Source: Apostichopus japonicus (Eukaryota > Echinodermata > Holothuroidea > Aspidochirotida > Stichopodidae). Taken from it: 64,000 bases of DNA. Location: positions 5,152,499-5,216,498 of the forward strand of contig NC_092565.1 of the NCBI RefSeq assembly GCF_037975245.1, written 5' to 3'. The number at the start of each line of letters is the position of its first letter. Positions within the stretch are counted from its first letter, which is position 1. A program made the position numbers and the translations under genes. The notes beneath the pieces are model-generated. The model was not told the origin of the DNA. It did no database searches and worked only from the letters and a program-made list of their open reading frames with translations. This document shows positions 1 through 13,500 of the stretch, in pieces.

Positions 1-50
1 ATTCAAATTGTTTAAACTCACCGATAACAGTAACTACTGTTCATGTCTTG

Positions 51-491
51 CAACACATGTTACCGTGTTACGAACACACAAAGTAGTAACTATACTGATG
101 CATGATTGTGGGACATGGCCGGTATAGTTGCTGTACCAACCATTTAGTGCGAGTTCATTTATACGCGATTCTAAAATGAAGTCTTATCTAGTCGTTTTAA
201 GCTATAAATAGGCCTATGGATACACCCGAACATGAACCTCTCTTCTTTCTCGGCATGACGAATTGGCGTAATTTAAAGAGAGGTGTGAACTGGAATCAAG
301 CGGTACCGTAGCTACTTTCGTTCATCTTGTAGGCATTCTTATCTTCATAGACTCCTTGTCCAGTCGCGCAGTTCTTTGTCTTACATGGGAACAAGTTAAC
401 AGCTTTGCAGTTGTCACAGTGCCACCTGTAACACATGTTACCATGTTACGAACACAAATTAGTAATTACCGATGCACAGTTGTGGGACATG
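51..491. repeat. pair of direct repeats, about 65 bp, 377 bp apart
   Basis: 51-118 and 429-491 share AACACATGTTACC, TGTTACGAACACA and TTGTGGGACATG in the same order with a few differences. Confidence 0.75.
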
Positions 492-1004
492 AACATAAGT
501 TGTACCATATATGAGTATCGTCTGCTCACTGACAGCGTACTCTGCCACAGGATTGAGTAAATTGGTGGCAGTATTGACTTTCTACCAACAAGTTCAATGT
601 AGTTTATATGTTATGTACTTCTGCATCTGGTGAAGTTGTTAATCAGTCTACCTGTAAAGGAGAGACTTTTGCACTCATAAACTTGCGAAAATGTGTACGA
701 TAGTTTGTCTATGATGATTTACCTTTCCATTCATAACTGTACTATGACTGTACTGGCTATAATGCTGGGCTATTTATTTGTTCTACACGATCATCATGCC
801 TGGCACCATTACGTGATGTCTCTCTCCCTTTCTCCGAGTTCCTGTAGCTGCCAGAGAGCAGTTCGAATGACACATTTAACATTTAACCTCAAGTCATTAG
901 TTGTAGCTTCCCTTGCACTGAGTTTAGCGAAAATAGTTCACAGTGTAGGTTCCATATTAAAGTCAAGACATTTGTTGGCGTATGCGTCGGGTAAATGTGT
1001 TGGT

Positions 1005-1090
1005 ACACAAACAGGGATGTCCCTCCACACCCCCCCTTCTCAATTAGGAACACAAACAGGGATGTCCCCCACCCCCTTCTCAATTAGGAG
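1005..1090. repeat. 45-bp tandem duplication
   Basis: ACACAAACAGGGATGTCC begins at 1005 and again at 1050, each followed by a C-rich stretch and CTTCTCAATTAGGA. Confidence 0.85.
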
Positions 1091-1597
1091 AAGGTTGACA
1101 CCAGATATAGTATGCATGCAACTTTAGAATAATAACTCTTTAAATGTCAACAGATGTAAAACGTTAGCTTTCATAAAGTTTGCAGAGCTTAAGTGAAAAA
1201 TTCCGAAATCAATATGGACTACGGTATGCAATGAAGCCAAATACAAAAGTCTTTTCACCTTCTTGGAAGTATTAGTTATGATATGAATTTTCAATTTTAT
1301 TTGAAATTATTCTTCCAGCGAGACTCCCTCTGTTCCCAAGATCACATCATTATGTAGAACACTACATTCGATCGACAGGCAAGAGAGATTTTTACCCGCA
1401 GTTGTTTCCGGATACCAGCTGGGGCACCACGGTCTTAAAAATCTGTTAGTCAATTGCTTCTATACTGACCCAGTCATTAAAGCACTTATCTCAAAGAATC
1501 TAGGATTTAATTTTTATGGATATGGGGACGAGTTGGGAGGGGGGGGGGGCATGAGTGAATCATTATTAACTGTTAATTACAGGCTGACATTCCAAAT

Positions 1598-2385
1598 AGT
1601 ATACAAATAATAAATGGTTATGAGTGCAATAGTGCAAATATTCATGAGTTGAAAGATGGAATGTTCCATACAACGAGGCGCAGCCGAGTTGAATGGAACA
1701 AATTACATCTTTCAACTCATGAAATATTTGCACTATTGCACGAATGGAAACCATTCATTATTTGTTTTATACAACACCTTCAAATTTGGATATAATTGGA
1801 TGTAAAATGCACTCATGCAACAGATTGTTTTGAACAGACAGGTTTCTCTGCTCTCTTACCATTGAAAAAAAGTGCTATCAAATAAGTATAACACATGGTT
1901 CTATTTCATAGAGTGCAATAGAGCGGATTTTGCATGCAATCGACGAGCAATTGACCAAATGGCCGGAATATAATTAGGTTTTGTATAATAAACAAATAAT
2001 AAATGGTTATGAGTGCAATAGTGCAAATATTTCATGAGTTGAAAGATGTAATTTGTTCCATTCAACGAGGCGCAGCCGAGTTGAATGGAACAAATTACAT
2101 CTTTCAACTCATGAAATATTTGCACTATTGCACGAATGGAAACCATTTATTATTTGTTTTATACAACACCTTCAAATTTGGATATAATTGGATGTAAATT
2201 CCACTCATGCAACAGATTGTTTTGAACAGACAGGTTTCTTTGCTCTCTTACCATTGAAAAAAGTGCTATCAAAAAAGTATAACACATGGTTCTATTTCAT
2301 AGAGTGCAATAGAGCGGATTTTGCATGCTATCGACGAGCAATTGACCAATCAAATGGCCGGAATATAATTAGGTGTTGTATAATA
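1598..2385. mobile_element. two tandem copies of a palindromic (fold-back) element
   Basis: Two copies about 390 bp apart (1598-1976 and 1977-2385). Each starts with a long inverted repeat: in the second copy the arms are about 1977-2066 and 2080-2170 around a 13-base centre (GAGGCGCAGCCGA). The arms are nearly identical, including GAGTTGAAAGATGTAATTTG and its complement. After the palindrome each copy has about 200 bp of shared unique sequence ending TAATTAGGT. The sequence GGTGTTGTATAA recurs at the outer edges. The structure fits a non-autonomous fold-back or MITE-like DNA element; no transposase is encoded. Similar peptides are predicted on both strands simply because of the palindrome. 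Confidence 0.75.
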
Positions 2386-2878
2386 CCCTATAATTACTCA
2401 CTACAGTAGAGATATACCTTTTTAATATTCTCTCCCTTCTAGCATGTATAAACTGCATATACCTAATGCTGTATGAGTGATTTGATTGGTTCTTTTGGAG
2501 CCATGTTCAAATCACTGTTTCCATCATTTACCACCATTTACTATGAAACAAGATTTTCATGCAGCCAGTAATCTCGGTAGTTGCTAGAGTTTATGGCAAG
2601 AGGTTATGTAACGGAAAGTGGTTGAGTCAGAAGATCCAGCTGTTTTTTTTTTAATTGTTGACCAGGAGTTAATATAGATGGGTGTAGACTGGTTTGGAGT
2701 TGAAGGTAGGGGTGGGGTCGGTATAGGTAGTGGAGAATTTCTGTGTTTCGTTTGGACTGCATTCTCGACATAATCAATTAGGCTAGGAATATAACCATGT
2801 TTCTTATGATTCAGTCCATTTAATATTATTAGCAATGAAATGGTTAACATTATGGTTCAATATTAATTTGCCAACGAT

Positions 2879-5800
2879 TGACTCTAGCCCAGTGACAAAC
2901 CAACACCATCACCAATAATAGACTCTAGCCTGACAAACCAAACTCATCACCTATAATAGACTCTATCCCTGACAAACCAAACCCTTCACCAATAATAGAC
3001 TCTATCCTGAAAAACCAAACCCATCACCTATAATAGACTCTAGCCTGACAAACCAAACCCATCACCTATAATAGACTCTATCCTGACAAACCAAACTCAT
3101 CACCTATAATAGACTCTATCCCTGACAAACCAAACCCTTCACCAATAATAGACTCTATCCTGACAAACCAAACCCATCACCTATAATAGACTCTAGCCTG
3201 ACAAACCAAACTCATCACCTATAATAGACTCTATCCCTGACAAACCAAACCCATCACATATAATAGACTCTATCCTGACAAACCCAACCCATCACATATA
3301 ATAGACTCTAGCCTGACAAACCAAACTCATCACCTATAATAGACTCTATCCTGACAAACCAAACCCATCACATATAATAGACTCTAGCCTGACAAACCAA
3401 ACCCATCACATATAATAGACTCTAGCCTGACAAACCAAACCCATCACATAGTATAGACTCTATCCTGACAAACCCAACCCATCACATAGTATAGACTCTA
3501 GCCTGACAAACCAAACTCATCACCTATAATAGACTCTATCCTGACAAACCAAACCCATCACATATTATAGACTCTATCCTGACAAACCAAACCCATCACC
3601 TATAATAGACTCTAGCCTGACAAACCAAACCCATCACCTATAATAGACTCTAGCCTGACAAACCAAACCCATCACCAATAACAGACTCTAGCCTGACAAA
3701 CCAAACCCATCACCTATAATAGACTCTAGCCTGACAAACCAAACCCATCACTAATAATAGACTCTAGCCTGACAAACCAAACCCATCACATAGTATAGAC
3801 TCTATCCTGACAAACCAAACCCATCACCTATAATAGACTCTATCCTGACAAACCAAACTCATCACCTATAATAGACTCTATCCCTGACAAACCAAACCCT
3901 TCACCAATAATAGACTCTATCCTGACAAACCAAACCCATCACCTATAATAGACTCTAGCCTGACAAACCAAACTCATCACCTATAATAGACTCTATCCTG
4001 ACAAACCAAACCAATCACATAGTATAGACTCTAGCCTGACAAACCAAACTCATCACCTATAATAGACTCTATCCTGACAAACCAAACCCATCACATATAA
4101 TAGACTCTAGCCTGACAAACCAAACCCATCACATATAATAGACTCTAGCCTGACAAACCAAACCCATCACATAGTATAGACTCTATCCTGACAAACCCAA
4201 CCCATCACATAGTATAGACTCTAGCCTGACAAACCAAACTCATCACCTATAATAGACTCTATCCTGACAAACCAAACCCATCACATATTATAGACTCTAT
4301 CCTGACAAACCAAACCCATCACCTATAATAGACTCTAGCCTGACAAACCAAACCCATCACCTATAATAGACTCTAGCCTGACAAACCAAACCCATCACCA
4401 ATAATAGACTCTAGCCTGACAAACCAAACCCATCACATATAATAGACTCTATCCTGACCAACCAAACCCAACACCAATAATAGACTCTATCCTGACAAAC
4501 CAAACCCATCACATATAATAGACTCTAGCCTGACAAACCAAACCCATCACCAATAATAGACTCTAGCCTGACAAACCAAACCCATCACCAATAATAGACT
4601 CTATCCTGACAAACCAAACCCATCACCTATAATAGACTCTAGCCGGACAAACCAAACCCATCACATATAATAGACTCTAGCCTGACAAACCAAACCCATC
4701 ACCAATAATAGACTCTAGCCTGACAAACCAAACCCATCACCTATAATAGACTCTATCCTGACAAACCAAACCCATCACATATAATAGACTCTAGCCTGAC
4801 AAACCAAACCCATCACCAATAATAGACTCTAGCCTGACAAACCAAACCCATCACCAATAATAGACTCTAGCCTGACAAACCAAACCCATCACCTATAATA
4901 GACTCTAGCCGGACAAACCAAACCCATCACATAGTATAGACTCTATCCTGACAAACCAAACCCATCACATATTATAGACTCTAGCCTGACAAACCAAACC
5001 CATCACCTATAATAGACTCTATCCTGACAAACCAAACCCATCACATATAATAGACTCTATCCTGACAAACCAAACCCATCACATATTATAGACTCTAGCC
5101 TGACAAACCAAACCCATCACATATAATAGACTCTAGCCTGACAAACCAAACCCATCACCAATAATAGACTCTAGCCTGACAAACCAAACCCATCACATAT
5201 AATAGACTCTATCCTGACAAACCAAACCCATCACATATAATAGACTCTAGCCTGACAAACCAAACCCATCACCAATAATAGACTCTATCCTGACAAACCA
5301 AACCCATCACATAGTATAGACTCTATCCTGACAAATCCAACCCATCACATATTATAGACTCTAGCCTGACAAACCAAACCCATCACCTATAATAGACTCT
5401 ATCCTGACAAACCAAACCCATCACATATAATAGACTCTAGCCTGACAAACCAAACCCATCACCAATAATAGACTCTAGCCTGACAAACCAAACCCATCAC
5501 CAATAATAGACTCTATCCTGACAAACCAAACCCATCACATAGTATAGACTCTATCCTGACAAACCAAACCCATCACATATTATAGACTCTATCCTGACAA
5601 ACCAAACCCATCACCTATAATAGACTCTAGCCTGACAAACCAAACCCATCACCAATAATAGACTCTAGCCTGACAAACCAAACCCATCACATAGTATAGA
5701 CTCTAGCCTGACAAACCAAACCCATCACCAATAATAGACTCTATCCTGACAAACCAAACCCATCACATATTATAGACTCTATCCTGACAAACCAAACCCA

Positions 5801-5979
5801 TCACCTATAATAGACTCTAGCCTGACAAACCAAACCCATCACCAATAATAGACTCTAGCCTGACAAACCAAACCCATCACATATAATAGACTCTATCCTG
5901 ACAAACCAAACCCATCACCAATAATAGACTCTATCCTGACAAACCAAACCCATCACCTATAATAGACTCTATCCTGACA
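2879..5979. repeat. 38-bp minisatellite, about 80 copies
   Basis: Near-continuous tandem array with a 38-bp unit of the form TAGACTCTAGCCTGACAAAC followed by CAAACCCATCACCTATAA. Copies differ at a few recurring positions: CTAGCC or CTATCC, ACCTATAA, ACATATAA, ACCAATAA, ACATAGTA or ACATATTA, and ACCC or ACTC. One or two copies carry CCGGAC in place of CCTGAC. The first copies (from 2879) and the last half copy (ending near 5979) are the most diverged. No long open frame results. It lies about 10 kb upstream of the adducin start codon. Confidence 0.97.
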
Positions 5980-6074
5980 TCAAAATTTGATAAGCGTAAA
6001 CTTTGAAGCCCTTAACAGAAAGTATCAAGTTAACAACCTATTGTCTTCTCTTGGTCCCTCCATCTCCCCCCTAT

Positions 6075-6092
6075 CCCCCCCCCCCCCCCCCC
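6075..6092. repeat. poly-C run, 18 bases
   Basis: Immediately after the 38-bp minisatellite region. Similar runs occur at 38394-38409 (16 C), 41486-41502 (17 C) and 44165-44178 (14 G). Confidence 0.95.
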
Positions 6093-7479
6093 GCAATAAA
6101 GAAGAACCCCAAAATAATCCTAAGACTTACACCAAAAACTATGCTTAATATGTAGATCAAGTTAACACAAATTACAGCAATTTAGGTTATAACCATTACA
6201 GTAATGGTTATATAAAGACATCCTCGGGGAATCCCCTGTTTTCACTACAAAGTGATGGCGTCCTTCATGATATAGTAACAGTACTTACTGCAAATTAGCA
6301 TATTAAACAGTGAAATAAAACCGCGTTTTCCCCATATTATTATTATTAACTAATTGTAAAGACGCAAAAAGTATTCGCAAATCGAAATTTGCAGGTTATT
6401 GGCGCAGAATGCAAGAACATAATGAAACATTTTTTTTTCGTCAAGGTGGATCTGTGATTCCATTTTCAGACTTATAGGACGTGCATAGAACTTGAAAGGA
6501 GGGGTGTGGCTGTACAGGACAATATGTTCTATGACAGCTATAGTTGCCAGTGTACATGGCATTCGTAGAATATGCAACTCGACTTTTTTTTGGCAAAAGG
6601 GGGTGAAACCGAGAGAGTGGAATGGATGAGTGGAAGATAAGCACTTTGAAGTTGCATGGAAATTCAATTGATTAAGCATATAATTAATGCATTATTATTG
6701 ATATTTAATATTTGATATTTAATCTGACCGACGAAATATCATGACCGTCAGTTTTCAGTGGAGTTTGCGACACACCTCTTTGAGCCTTCGAGCTTCTCAT
6801 GACCTATTCAGATCAATCAATTACTAAATAGTAAGAGTCAATATTGTGGTAGCATACGGCATATAGATACCACATTGCCATGCACATCACATATTCGTCA
6901 AAGTAATGTGGTCACTTAAGTCTTGTAGAAGTTCTTACTAGGTAAATTATACCCTTCGCTGGACACTCAGTGGACAACTTGGCCATTCATGGCACCTTCA
7001 GTTTTCTATATCATGGCCATGTTTACAATTTCTAGCCAACCAAAATTTCGTCACTTGTAAACAAGCATCTTTTCTTTCCAGTCAACAACTTTTATGATGC
7101 TTCCGGAAGGCACAGAGTGGTCTGAAATTACCTCCGTTTTCGCAAGTTTGTACTTTCATTTGTACACTTTGACATAAAAAAAAAATTACATACAAAATAG
7201 ACATTCTCCTTTTTCCATGCAGAATGCTATCCATGACTCAGTATATGCGAAGTTTATTTGCTATATGGGTATGAAACTGTACATCAATTTAGTTACCTGC
7301 ATAATATAGGCAAAATAACAGTATTTTGGATTTACGAACATAACGTCTAACACTTGACCTATGACATAGCGGATGAACTATATCCCATGCACAGGTATCT
7401 AATACACTTGTAACCAAGGACGGATAAAACAATTGCTGTAAGGGAAACGAACCAAGTGCACCGAAGGTGAACACAAGCG

Positions 7480-7590
7480 TGAAGCGCAAGTATCGTCGCG
7501 TTGGGTCCAGGGGCCCGCGTTAGGGCCCCTGATGGGGTCCAGGGTGGAGCCCACTGGAGGCCCCGGCCCCCGGGCGTCACCTCCGGAAGC
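7480..7590. other. GC-rich patch, probable interspersed repeat
   Basis: An abrupt GC-rich block containing GGGTCCAGGGGCCC, GGGTCCAGGGTGGAGCCC and GGCCCCGGCCCCCGGG with internal near-palindromes, set in AT-rich DNA. It looks like a fragment of a GC-rich interspersed repeat rather than a CpG island promoter. Minus-strand frames through it are not protein-like. Confidence 0.45.
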
Positions 7591-10500
7591 TTTCGCAATA
7601 TGAGACGCTTTGAACACAGAAAATTAGTTTAAACTTTAAAGTGCCCAAAGGGTTAAGAAGAACTGAGCAGCGATCCCTTCCATTTTGAACTCTGGTTGAT
7701 CCTGGTGACTTTGTTCACAAGGCAGCAAAGGGTGCTTTCTTGTGGACAGAGGTTTACAATTATTGACAGCCCAACTGAAGTGCAGCCTGATGTTATATTA
7801 TCGAATTTATAAGAAATGTTCACGGCAGTACCTCGCGTTGTCTAAATCGGAAACAGAATGTTGTTCTAATTCTAAAATGAATATGTGGAAAGTGTTTGCC
7901 AAAGGTTCAAGAAATTAACAACTCTACGGGGTTGAATATATGTATCTAAATATACCAGTTCGACGAATCACTCGCGCAAATGAAGATGTTAAAAGTCACG
8001 TGATGCCTCGGGATATAAACGAAGAGAGTCGCATAGCAGCGCACGCAAATCAGTACAGAGGTGTTGCGACCATAGTTAAAAGCTTCACAGTAAGCATACG
8101 GTAACATCGTTAAAGATGTTTCCTTCATTAACATCGATATTAATGAACGTGGAGAAATGACGTTAAACTGTTCCATAAGCGCTCATTTCTTACAGTCGAT
8201 ACGTCAGAGATGGTTCAGTTTCTGTTGAATGACGTCATTAAATGCCTCACTGTACCCCATGTACCGGAAATGTGAGGGACTTTGTGTGACTCAGATCTGG
8301 TTAATTATTTTATTTTAATTTTTGTTCTTATTTTTTCCTCGTTCGACGTAAGAGGAGGGAACGCCCCCCCCCCCACCTCTGGATCCGCCCTTGCGTGTAC
8401 CCACCTAGCTTAAAGTCCTACATTTGCTGCAAGTGTACACTTATGACATCACACCACATCTATCTCACTGATGGTAAAGAAAGTGTGACAATTGTGTTAT
8501 CCAGAAAAACGCAACTTAATAATAATTCTTTATCTATATGGAGGAAAACCAGTAGAGCGCCACTACTTCTTTTGCCAGGGACGTATATGTGACTCATTGA
8601 AGGTAAGTTCTGCTATACATTGCCTACATCTTGTCCAATTTCTTTCCGTATTTTTCATACAATTGGAAAAGGAATGTTAAATTCTATCACGAAAATAGCA
8701 TTTTTATCTCCATAACTACACAAAAGTAGACTGAATGACCCACAAAGCCATATACGTTCATTAACTGCTAAAATTAAACCAGTGTTACCCTTAGCAGTAG
8801 GGAGGGTGGTTTCTGTGCAGAACGGCAATATTCACATCGTTACTGAAAGCCAGTAATGAGAAGTGCTCCCTACACACGCTCGCGTCCCGTAGTAGTTTCG
8901 CCCATAATCTCCGTCGAAAGTTGGATGATTTTACAGGAATATAATTTGGAATAAATCCTTTTCTTTTGGTAAGTTCACGCAGTCTGTTTCTTTATCAGGT
9001 GGGTTGCATCTGTCTCGAATTGTGGAAGAATCAGATTTTTTTCGGTGAAATTTTCTCCATCACCTGTAACGTTCTCGCTGCACAGTGTTTGTCCAATACA
9101 TTGGATATATTAATATTTATGATATATATATGTTAGGTTGAAAAGCCTAAGCTCGCAGCCAGCGCCCTTTTCAACTTTGAAGTTAAACTTGGCATTACAT
9201 CAGGTATGGTGCTCAGTCTGCACAAACAAGACGACGGAACTCAGCAGACACTTAATTTTCGATGAAATGTCATACGGGGATACAGGAATTAGAAACAAGT
9301 CTGGCATGCAATTCAAATTTTGTATAATATTACAATTTACATGTGGATATTATGAAAGAAATTATCGTGTTGGAACTTAGATCAGGCCTATAAAATATTA
9401 AAATTGCCTTCGGTCGGGCTTAGAGTTAGAGTCAGTCTCCTTTAAGTACTGACACTTTGGCCATATGCATGTTCCTCAGCTAGTTTATATTTTGTTTCTC
9501 TGTTTTGGCCTGAGAAGGCATATATCCTTAACTATGAATAAGACTAACAATTTTGGTTGTAGGCCTGTCACTGAGTTAAGTTTTGATTTCCTATCACTGT
9601 ACCAATATCGTTGCCAGACTTCAATTCGGAAGAGGAACGGGGTGGGACACAAATGTTGGCTGATGTCTCGTGGGGGCTTCTAAGGTGATACCAACATTTT
9701 GTGAGCGTTTTTCATGTAAATTGTGTTATCAGTTTCATCATTTAAACTATATGATTTTGTAGGCATAGACCAACAGGACATTCATTTTTAACATGCAGCC
9801 TAGTGCCTAAGCCATGTAGAATTCTGAAATGATTATGTACTGTACCCTTTTAGACAACTTGCCAAAACTGTTTCAGAGTATATTTTTTGTAAAAATCTGC
9901 AATTTATGTCACCAAATAGAAGTGCATGCAGATTCTACTTTATAAATGGCCAAATATTTGTGAACTAATATTGTATCTATAGGTGCATTTAACATATAGC
10001 CAAAATTTAAAGAAATGTAATATAGTGTGTTAGTGACCTTACTGCAAACTAATTCCTCTATTTGGTTGCCTGGATATCACACAGTACTTATATCGTAAAT
10101 GCCTCATGGCTTTGTAAGACACAAATTGCTATGTAGTACTATTCATCTGAAAGGATTGTTGGTAATATGTACAAAGTTAAAAGTATCGTTTGAAATTTTT
10201 TATTACATTAAAAGACATGTTGGCAATTTGTTATTCAAGTAAGGTCAATGTGCCAGTAATGTAGCAACTCTTTTGTCCAATTTTAAATTTGTATATACTC
10301 CATTGCTTTCCAAGTACTTTAATTACAAGATGTTGTCCTTAATAGGTCCATCTCCTCCCCCCACCCCTTCCTGATTTGAAAATGTGGCTTTTGCAGAGTT
10401 TTGATACTTACAACAAATTTATTTGCAAAGGACCTCAAAACCAGGAATAAAAAAATCCTGCCCATGTAAACACATTTTTTACCGATATTTCAAATTGACT

Positions 10501-13500
10501 TTGTCTTCAGAAGATGGCAAAGTCTTGGTGTTACGAATATAGTTACTTTATGGATGGGCGATTTAATTGTCATCAATACTGTTTTTTGTTCTTTTGTCAA
10601 GTAACAACATGAGATGCGGTCTACTTTTGAAATTTTTGAAAAGGTATATATATCAGTATACTTGATATGCCCTGACAGAGAATAATTTAGTGTTCTAATT
10701 TTGTGTTGCATTTTTATGGCTATGTATACTGTCACCATGGTGTGCGAAATGTGTACTTTACAAAACTGTTATACATCTTTGCACAGTTTGTATAGCAAAT
10801 TGCCCTTTTCGCATAGCATTTTGTGATGCGATTCTGGATAATTTATCGCCTGCCTGAGCCTTTTTTTCCCAGAAAATATTGTAAGTTAATATTGCTGCTC
10901 TTCATTGGAAGTATTTGTTCGTAAATAATCGTAACAGTTTGTGTTCCTGAATTACTGTTGACCCGATTTTTGCTGTCGTTATTCAAAGAGTGCAGTATTT
11001 GGGTCAAGGGTTTCAGTAAAGCGGTCAAATTTTAAGCAACACCAGCCGAGTGGTATCTCGTTCTATAATACTGTGTATAATTTAGAAGTTTTACATTCAC
11101 AAATTTGTATGTATACCTCACACCAAGTTTTGTGATGGAAAGTCACCAGCATCTCCCTGCCTAAAATTAAGGTTCATTCAGTACAGTACGCTGACAGAGA
11201 AATCAATTTAATCAAAAGAACGAGCCAAGGAAGTGTAAAACTGCTTGATACCCAATTTAATGTGCCAAACAGACTGGCTACCATGGCAACAAGGAGAGAT
11301 TACAGATGTTCAGCCATGTCTTGTTTTGTACTTAGTTTCAACTAAAAAAAAAATTGAGAGTTGAACTTGGTAGCCTAAGGTTAACATAATTATAGGTAAC
11401 CGTACACTTGTGTGTTGGCCTAGTGTCTGTATAGAATGGAAGGTATATAAGTTAATTTTAGTCTTGATCTTCATAACCTGGGCAAGCACGCGATGGGTGC
11501 TCGATGCTTTTCAATACAATGGAAGGTGTATGAGTGTGGTAACACCCGAGGTCGTTTATGAATGTCAGTGCCGTTACTCATTAGCCAAGAAAAGGATCTG
11601 TAAAATTAGAGAAGCCAACTTTGTTCTGAAGTACCTCTTATCATTGACACCACAAGGTGTTTAAGAAAATTTGCTGGGAACTTCCCGGAAATGTTTAATG
11701 GTTGTCCAAACAAGAAGTTTGGTATAGCACAGTATTACTTTACAATAGAATGTGTATCTACACATTTGAGGTTTCCTTTGATTGAATAGACACAAAAGCT
11801 AGAACAACATTTATGATTAAAATAAACCTTTGACGCCAACCGTTTACTGTTTGGTTGAACCTATTTCAAGACTGCGGAATATTTCAAAGTCCAAAGCTTA
11901 TCAAGGTGTTAAAACAATCATATTTACATTGCAACAAGTTGGCAACTGTATCTTAGAACTGTTTCTCTTCATATAGACCACCCACAGTACAGTACTGTGA
12001 AACCCAAACATACACTTACAGACAATTTGTGGGAGAGTGAATGAAAACTGTGAGGGGCACCATTGTGTCAAACCGCTATGAAGTGCAGAAAAAGCATCGT
12101 GAGTAGAAGATCCCATTTGGGATCTGATCCTTCGCCCGTTATTTCAGCATGGACGATCTCAGTCATCTGCACAGTAGCCACATTATTCATCCTTAGTTGG
12201 ATATCCTGTATTCCCCCTTACTGTAATACATGATAACTAACTTTAGTAGATGTACATGCAATACTGTACATAATTTTCTCTATGCTCTTTTAATACATCA
12301 GGGACATGTTATGTAATGTACAGTACAGTATCACCATACCAGCAGCAAGCTGTCTTGTCTATTGGATATATGCAGGTGTTATTTCTTTCAGAGTGTGGCT
12401 TTGTTATGTTTGGTTGTTGTTACCATGACTACTGTACATTTCAGGAGATTGACAGGGTCCTCAAATTCCAGCCCACTCACTGAGAATGGAGGTAAAGGGG
12501 GAGTAATTTCTGGTTGGAAGATAATTGGATTCAAGGAGAAAACTCAAACTCAATCAACTATTTTGAGTACTGCAGGATTTCAGCATACAGTAGTTAACTT
12601 TTACCGAGGAATTGAGAATACCCACCCACTGTAGACTTCCTGCAGTAAGACGTACTGGTTAACTGTTAGGCTGCATTTTCTCCAAATACTGTATGTACTG
12701 AAAAACAGGAAAAGTTTATAGACAACTGGTCACACAGCAGGGTAGTGAAACCTTACCCCTGTAGGGCATTTCAGTGTCTGAGAATGATGGATGTTTACAC
12801 CAGGCACATTGAAACCTCGGATAACCATGTCTGGAGTGTCTTGCATTAGCTAAAGTACTTTCTAACAGATGGAAATTTTGAGTTAATATGAAAAGCTTTT
12901 AAAGTGTAATTATATGGCATTTATTGAGCATTTGATCTCAGAAATGTTAATTTATTCGATCCTCATTAAAGCTATGTACATGTACAGTAAATGTAGACAA
13001 TTTAGGTTACTTTAGTGGTACTAACTGTTAAGGTTTTGCAGTATCAATCTTCCTACACCCTCCCCTCCTCTATCTTGTATGTACTATAACTTACTATATA
13101 TCAATTATGCTCTAGCTGGATGGATAGTTGAATATAATGGATCCATAGCCAAATTATATATCTTAATATAAACTATGTTGTGTTCAGTAGGAATGATTTC
13201 CCCCATTTATTGTATGAAACTTATATTGTCTCAAACACTGAACAGTGTTGACAAATCAAGTTACTCTAAATAGTGCTATACCCTGGTTTAAGTTCCTTGA
13301 CAAAGCTAATTAACATGTTACATGGATGCTTGGTTTCATTCTTGGTATGTGCACTACTGTTCTATTAAAATGCTAGTCTTCCTCAATATGCATAAAGTTA
13401 AAATATTGCAGGGTCCATTAGCCTTTTGAACAGAACTATTTGCACATATTGCTAATTTTTGAAATTTTATGAAGGGAGTAAGTTAAAAAGATCTAATAGC

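Noticed and set aside
1566-2409. ORFs on both strands sharing the peptide AIVQIFHELKDVICSIQ
   Set aside because: The same peptide appears on opposite strands because the DNA is a palindrome; no domain is recognisable.
2879-5979. CRISPR-like array
   Set aside because: Units are contiguous 38-bp tandem repeats with no unique spacers, in animal DNA.
7359-7617. Minus-strand ORFs through the GC-rich patch
   Set aside because: GC-rich sequence has few stop codons by composition; the peptides are Pro/Gly-rich and unlike any family.
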